A DNA stretch of 64,000 nt. Source: Ketogulonicigenium vulgare WSH-001. GTDB lineage: Bacteria > Pseudomonadota > Alphaproteobacteria > Rhodobacterales > Rhodobacteraceae. Under the pieces are notes generated by a model. It was not told the DNA's origin. It saw only the letters and a program-made list of their open reading frames with translations, and ran no database searches. The position numbers were made by a program, and so were the translations under genes. Positions 62,459 to 64,000 of the stretch are shown piece by piece. Each line of letters opens with the position of its first letter. The first letter of the stretch is position 1. Location: positions 1 through 64,000 of the forward strand of contig NC_017384.1 of assembly GCF_000223375.1 (NCBI RefSeq), in the 5' to 3' direction.

Positions 62459-62947
62459 ATGACCATTGCAGTCGGAGACAAGCTGCCCAGCGCGACCCTG
62501 TTGCGCCTTGGCGCGGGCGGTGTGGAACAGGTCGAGGTCGATGCCCTGACCGCGGGCCGCAAAGTCGTGATTTTCGGCCTGCCCGGCCCGTTCACCGGCA
62601 CCTGCACCACCGCGCATGTGCCCAGCTTTATTCGCACCCGCGCCGCCTTTGCCGATAAGGGCGTGGACGAGGTGATCTGTATCGCCGTCAGCGATGCATT
62701 CGTGATGAAGGCCTGGGGCGACAGCACTGGCGCGATTGCTGGCGATATCAGCATGTTGGCCGATCCGCTGTCGACCTTTACCAAGGCGATTGGCCTGAAC
62801 TTTTCCAACCCTGCGATCGGCTTTGTCGACCGCTCGCTGCGCTATGCGCTTTTTGCCGAAGATGGCGTGGTCAAGGTGCTCAGCGTCGAGGAAAACGCCG
62901 GTCAATGCACCATTTCGGGCGGCGAAGACCTGCTGTCCAAGATCTAA
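62459..62947 (+). CDS. Peroxiredoxin (Prx5-type)
   Basis: 162 residues. The peroxidatic Cys is in PGPFTGTCTTAHVPSF near 43-58, the Prx5/AhpE-like form, and a likely resolving Cys sits in GQCTISGGE near 150. The Arg of the active site lies in LNFSNPAIGFVDRSLRYAL. It reduces hydroperoxides using thioredoxin or glutaredoxin. AAGGAGG lies before the ATG. Divergent from the ferredoxin reductase, an arrangement that may share a promoter region of 82 bases. Confidence 0.9.
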   Translation: MTIAVGDKLPSATLLRLGAGGVEQVEVDALTAGRKVVIFGLPGPFTGTCTTAHVPSFIRTRAAFADKGVDEVICIAVSDAFVMKAWGDSTGAIAGDISMLADPLSTFTKAIGLNFSNPAIGFVDRSLRYALFAEDGVVKVLSVEENAGQCTISGGEDLLSKI

Positions 62948-62950
62948 GAC

Positions 62951-63226
62951 CTATTGGCCCGCGAATTCATCCATTTTGCGGGCCATTTTCACATCCAGAT
63001 CGGTCAACCCGCCCGCCGAATGCGTGGTCAGCCGCACCTCTACACGTTTATAGACATTGCTCCATTCGGGGTGGTGATCCAGCTTTTCGGCCACCATCGC
63101 GACGCGGGTCATAAAGGCGAAAGCGGCGTTAAAATTCTTGAAGATAAAGCTGCGGCGGATCGCGATTTCATCGCTCGATAATGTCCAGCCACTTTCGAGC
63201 AGCGCGTCCAATCCATCGGGTTTCAT
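62951..63226 (-). CDS. 4a-hydroxytetrahydrobiopterin dehydratase (pterin-4-alpha-carbinolamine dehydratase)
   Basis: 91 residues, the normal size. The signature is [20 protein letters not shown] near 49-68 followed by [18 protein letters not shown], giving the conserved His-His-Pro and downstream Asp. It recycles pterin cofactor or aids molybdopterin metabolism. Start ATG 63226 overlaps the stop of the upstream acyltransferase gene (ATGA). Confidence 0.9.
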   Translation of the reverse strand: MKPDGLDALLESGWTLSSDEIAIRRSFIFKNFNAAFAFMTRVAMVAEKLDHHPEWSNVYKRVEVRLTTHSAGGLTDLDVKMARKMDEFAGQ

Positions 63227-64000
63227 TCCGGCTCTCTTTCCTGTCCATCGCGGCGGAAGGGGCCATAGGTGGTCAGCACTTCGATCTCTTCGTCCACGGC
63301 TGCGGTTTCGGCCTGCACGAAATCGGCGACGGCGGCGCGAAAGCCGGGATCGGCGATCCAATGCAGCGAATGCGTTGGGCGTGGCAGATAACCACGCGCC
63401 AGCTTGTGTTCACCCTGCGCGCCAGCCTCGACCAGCGGCAGGCCCTGTGCAATCGCAAAGTCGATGGCGCGGTAATAGCACAGTTCGAAATGCAAAAAGG
63501 GGTGGTTTTCCAGCGCCCCCCAATAGCGGCCATAAAGCGCGCCTGCGCCGATGAAATTCAGCGCGCCCGCAATGGGGCGGCCATCACGCAGGGCCAGTAC
63601 CATCAGCACATCATCGCGCAGATCGCGCTGGCAGATCTCGAAAAACGCCCGTGTCAGATAGGGCTGCCCCCATTTGCGTGCGCCGGTGTCTTGGTAGAAT
63701 GCCCAAAACGCATCCCAATGGGCTGGCTGTAGCTGATCGCCGGTCAGGCTGACAATCTCGCCGCCGAAATCCAGCGCCTCGGCCCGTTCGCGGCGCAGGG
63801 TCTTGCGCTTGCGCGAGGACAGCGCGGCAAGGAAAGCGTCAAAATCGCGATAGCCGTTGTTCTGCCAGTGAAATTGCGTGCCGATCCGGTGCAGCAGGCC
63901 CATTTGACTACCCGCCGCCGCCTCATCCTCGGTGCAAAAGGTGATGTGCAGCGATGACAGATCGTTCTGCGCGGCCAGTTGCACGGCGCCTGCGGTCAGG
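63223..64000 (-). CDS. GNAT/FemAB-like acyltransferase (COG3146), N-terminus beyond the window
   Basis: The visible 259 codons match the C-terminal two thirds of the COG3146 (DUF482) family: [54 protein letters not shown] and [30 protein letters not shown]. The family has about 390 residues, so roughly 130 are missing beyond 64000. A Met at 63984 is not the true start. The family shows a FemAB-type aminoacyl transferase fold; substrate unknown. Coupled by ATGA to the pterin dehydratase gene. Confidence 0.85.
   Translation of the reverse strand, partial: LTAGAVQLAAQNDLSSLHITFCTEDEAAAGSQMGLLHRIGTQFHWQNNGYRDFDAFLAALSSRKRKTLRRERAEALDFGGEIVSLTGDQLQPAHWDAFWAFYQDTGARKWGQPYLTRAFFEICQRDLRDDVLMVLALRDGRPIAGALNFIGAGALYGRYWGALENHPFLHFELCYYRAIDFAIAQGLPLVEAGAQGEHKLARGYLPRPTHSLHWIADPGFRAAVADFVQAETAAVDEEIEVLTTYGPFRRDGQEREPE

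Noticed and set aside
1..64000. CRISPR arrays, insertion sequences, prophage, rRNA or tRNA genes
   Set aside because: No regular spaced repeats, transposase, integrase or cloverleaf sequences were recognised.

Overview
The window reads as chromosomal DNA of a high-GC alphaproteobacterium of the Rhodobacteraceae/Paracoccaceae type. The evidence is gene content: an fnrL-like gene divergent from a hemN-like gene, an imuA-imuB-dnaE2 mutagenesis cassette, a membrane-bound ferritin (MbfA) gene preceded by a perfect Irr-type ICE palindrome, and small alphaproteobacterial families such as DUF2794. I see no rRNA or tRNA gene, no insertion sequence, no prophage and no CRISPR array. Genus cannot be fixed from sequence reading alone.

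Layout. (1) 0.4-7.2 kb: an iron-siderophore type ABC importer (ATPase and two FecCD permeases, minus strand) faces four tandem paralogous binding-protein genes (plus strand). An imperfect palindrome resembling an iron-responsive operator lies between them. Binding proteins 1 and 2 have signal peptides; 3 and 4 do not. (2) 7.4-12.2 kb: a SleB-type lipoprotein, then a TetR regulator divergent from an MFS transporter plus family 3 glycosidase pair, with a palindromic operator candidate between. (3) 12.2-17.5 kb: imuA-imuB-dnaE2. (4) 17.5-31.6 kb: a large minus-strand sugar locus. It holds an RbsBACC-type ABC importer, a LacI regulator, a cytoplasmic TIM-barrel isomerase and a Gfo/Idh oxidoreductase. 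These are followed by a GMC flavoprotein with its Tat-type small subunit, an exported TIM-barrel isomerase and an exported PIG-L deacetylase. Two matching LacI-type operators (sharing ACCGGTTACA) lie before the binding-protein gene and upstream of the GMC gene. The set suggests periplasmic oxidation of a sugar or glycoside, uptake, and isomerisation/reduction inside, perhaps a 3-keto-sugar route.

(5) 31.8-41.6 kb: DoxX, YchF, type II NADH dehydrogenase, a universal stress protein behind a perfect FNR box, fnrL, a hemN-like gene lacking the fourth cysteine of its cluster motif, an MFS transporter, asd, a DUF2267 protein and a beta-carbonic anhydrase. (6) 41.8-48.7 kb: an M17 aminopeptidase with an NlpC/P60 protein, DUF2794, an I78 inhibitor-like lipoprotein, mbfA, an AEC carrier, a YaiI-type protein and zapE. 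(7) 48.7-64 kb: largely housekeeping. This part holds a 5'-nucleotidase-like phosphoesterase, accD-folC, cardiolipin synthase, ilvD, two unknown proteins, map, a CinA-type protein with a GNAT and an OmpA protein, rsmD with a ferredoxin reductase, a peroxiredoxin, a pterin carbinolamine dehydratase, and a COG3146 acyltransferase cut by the window end.

Many adjacent genes overlap by ATGA or TAATG, so translational coupling is common. Iron and oxygen control recur at separate loci: the importer, mbfA, and fnrL/hemN/usp.
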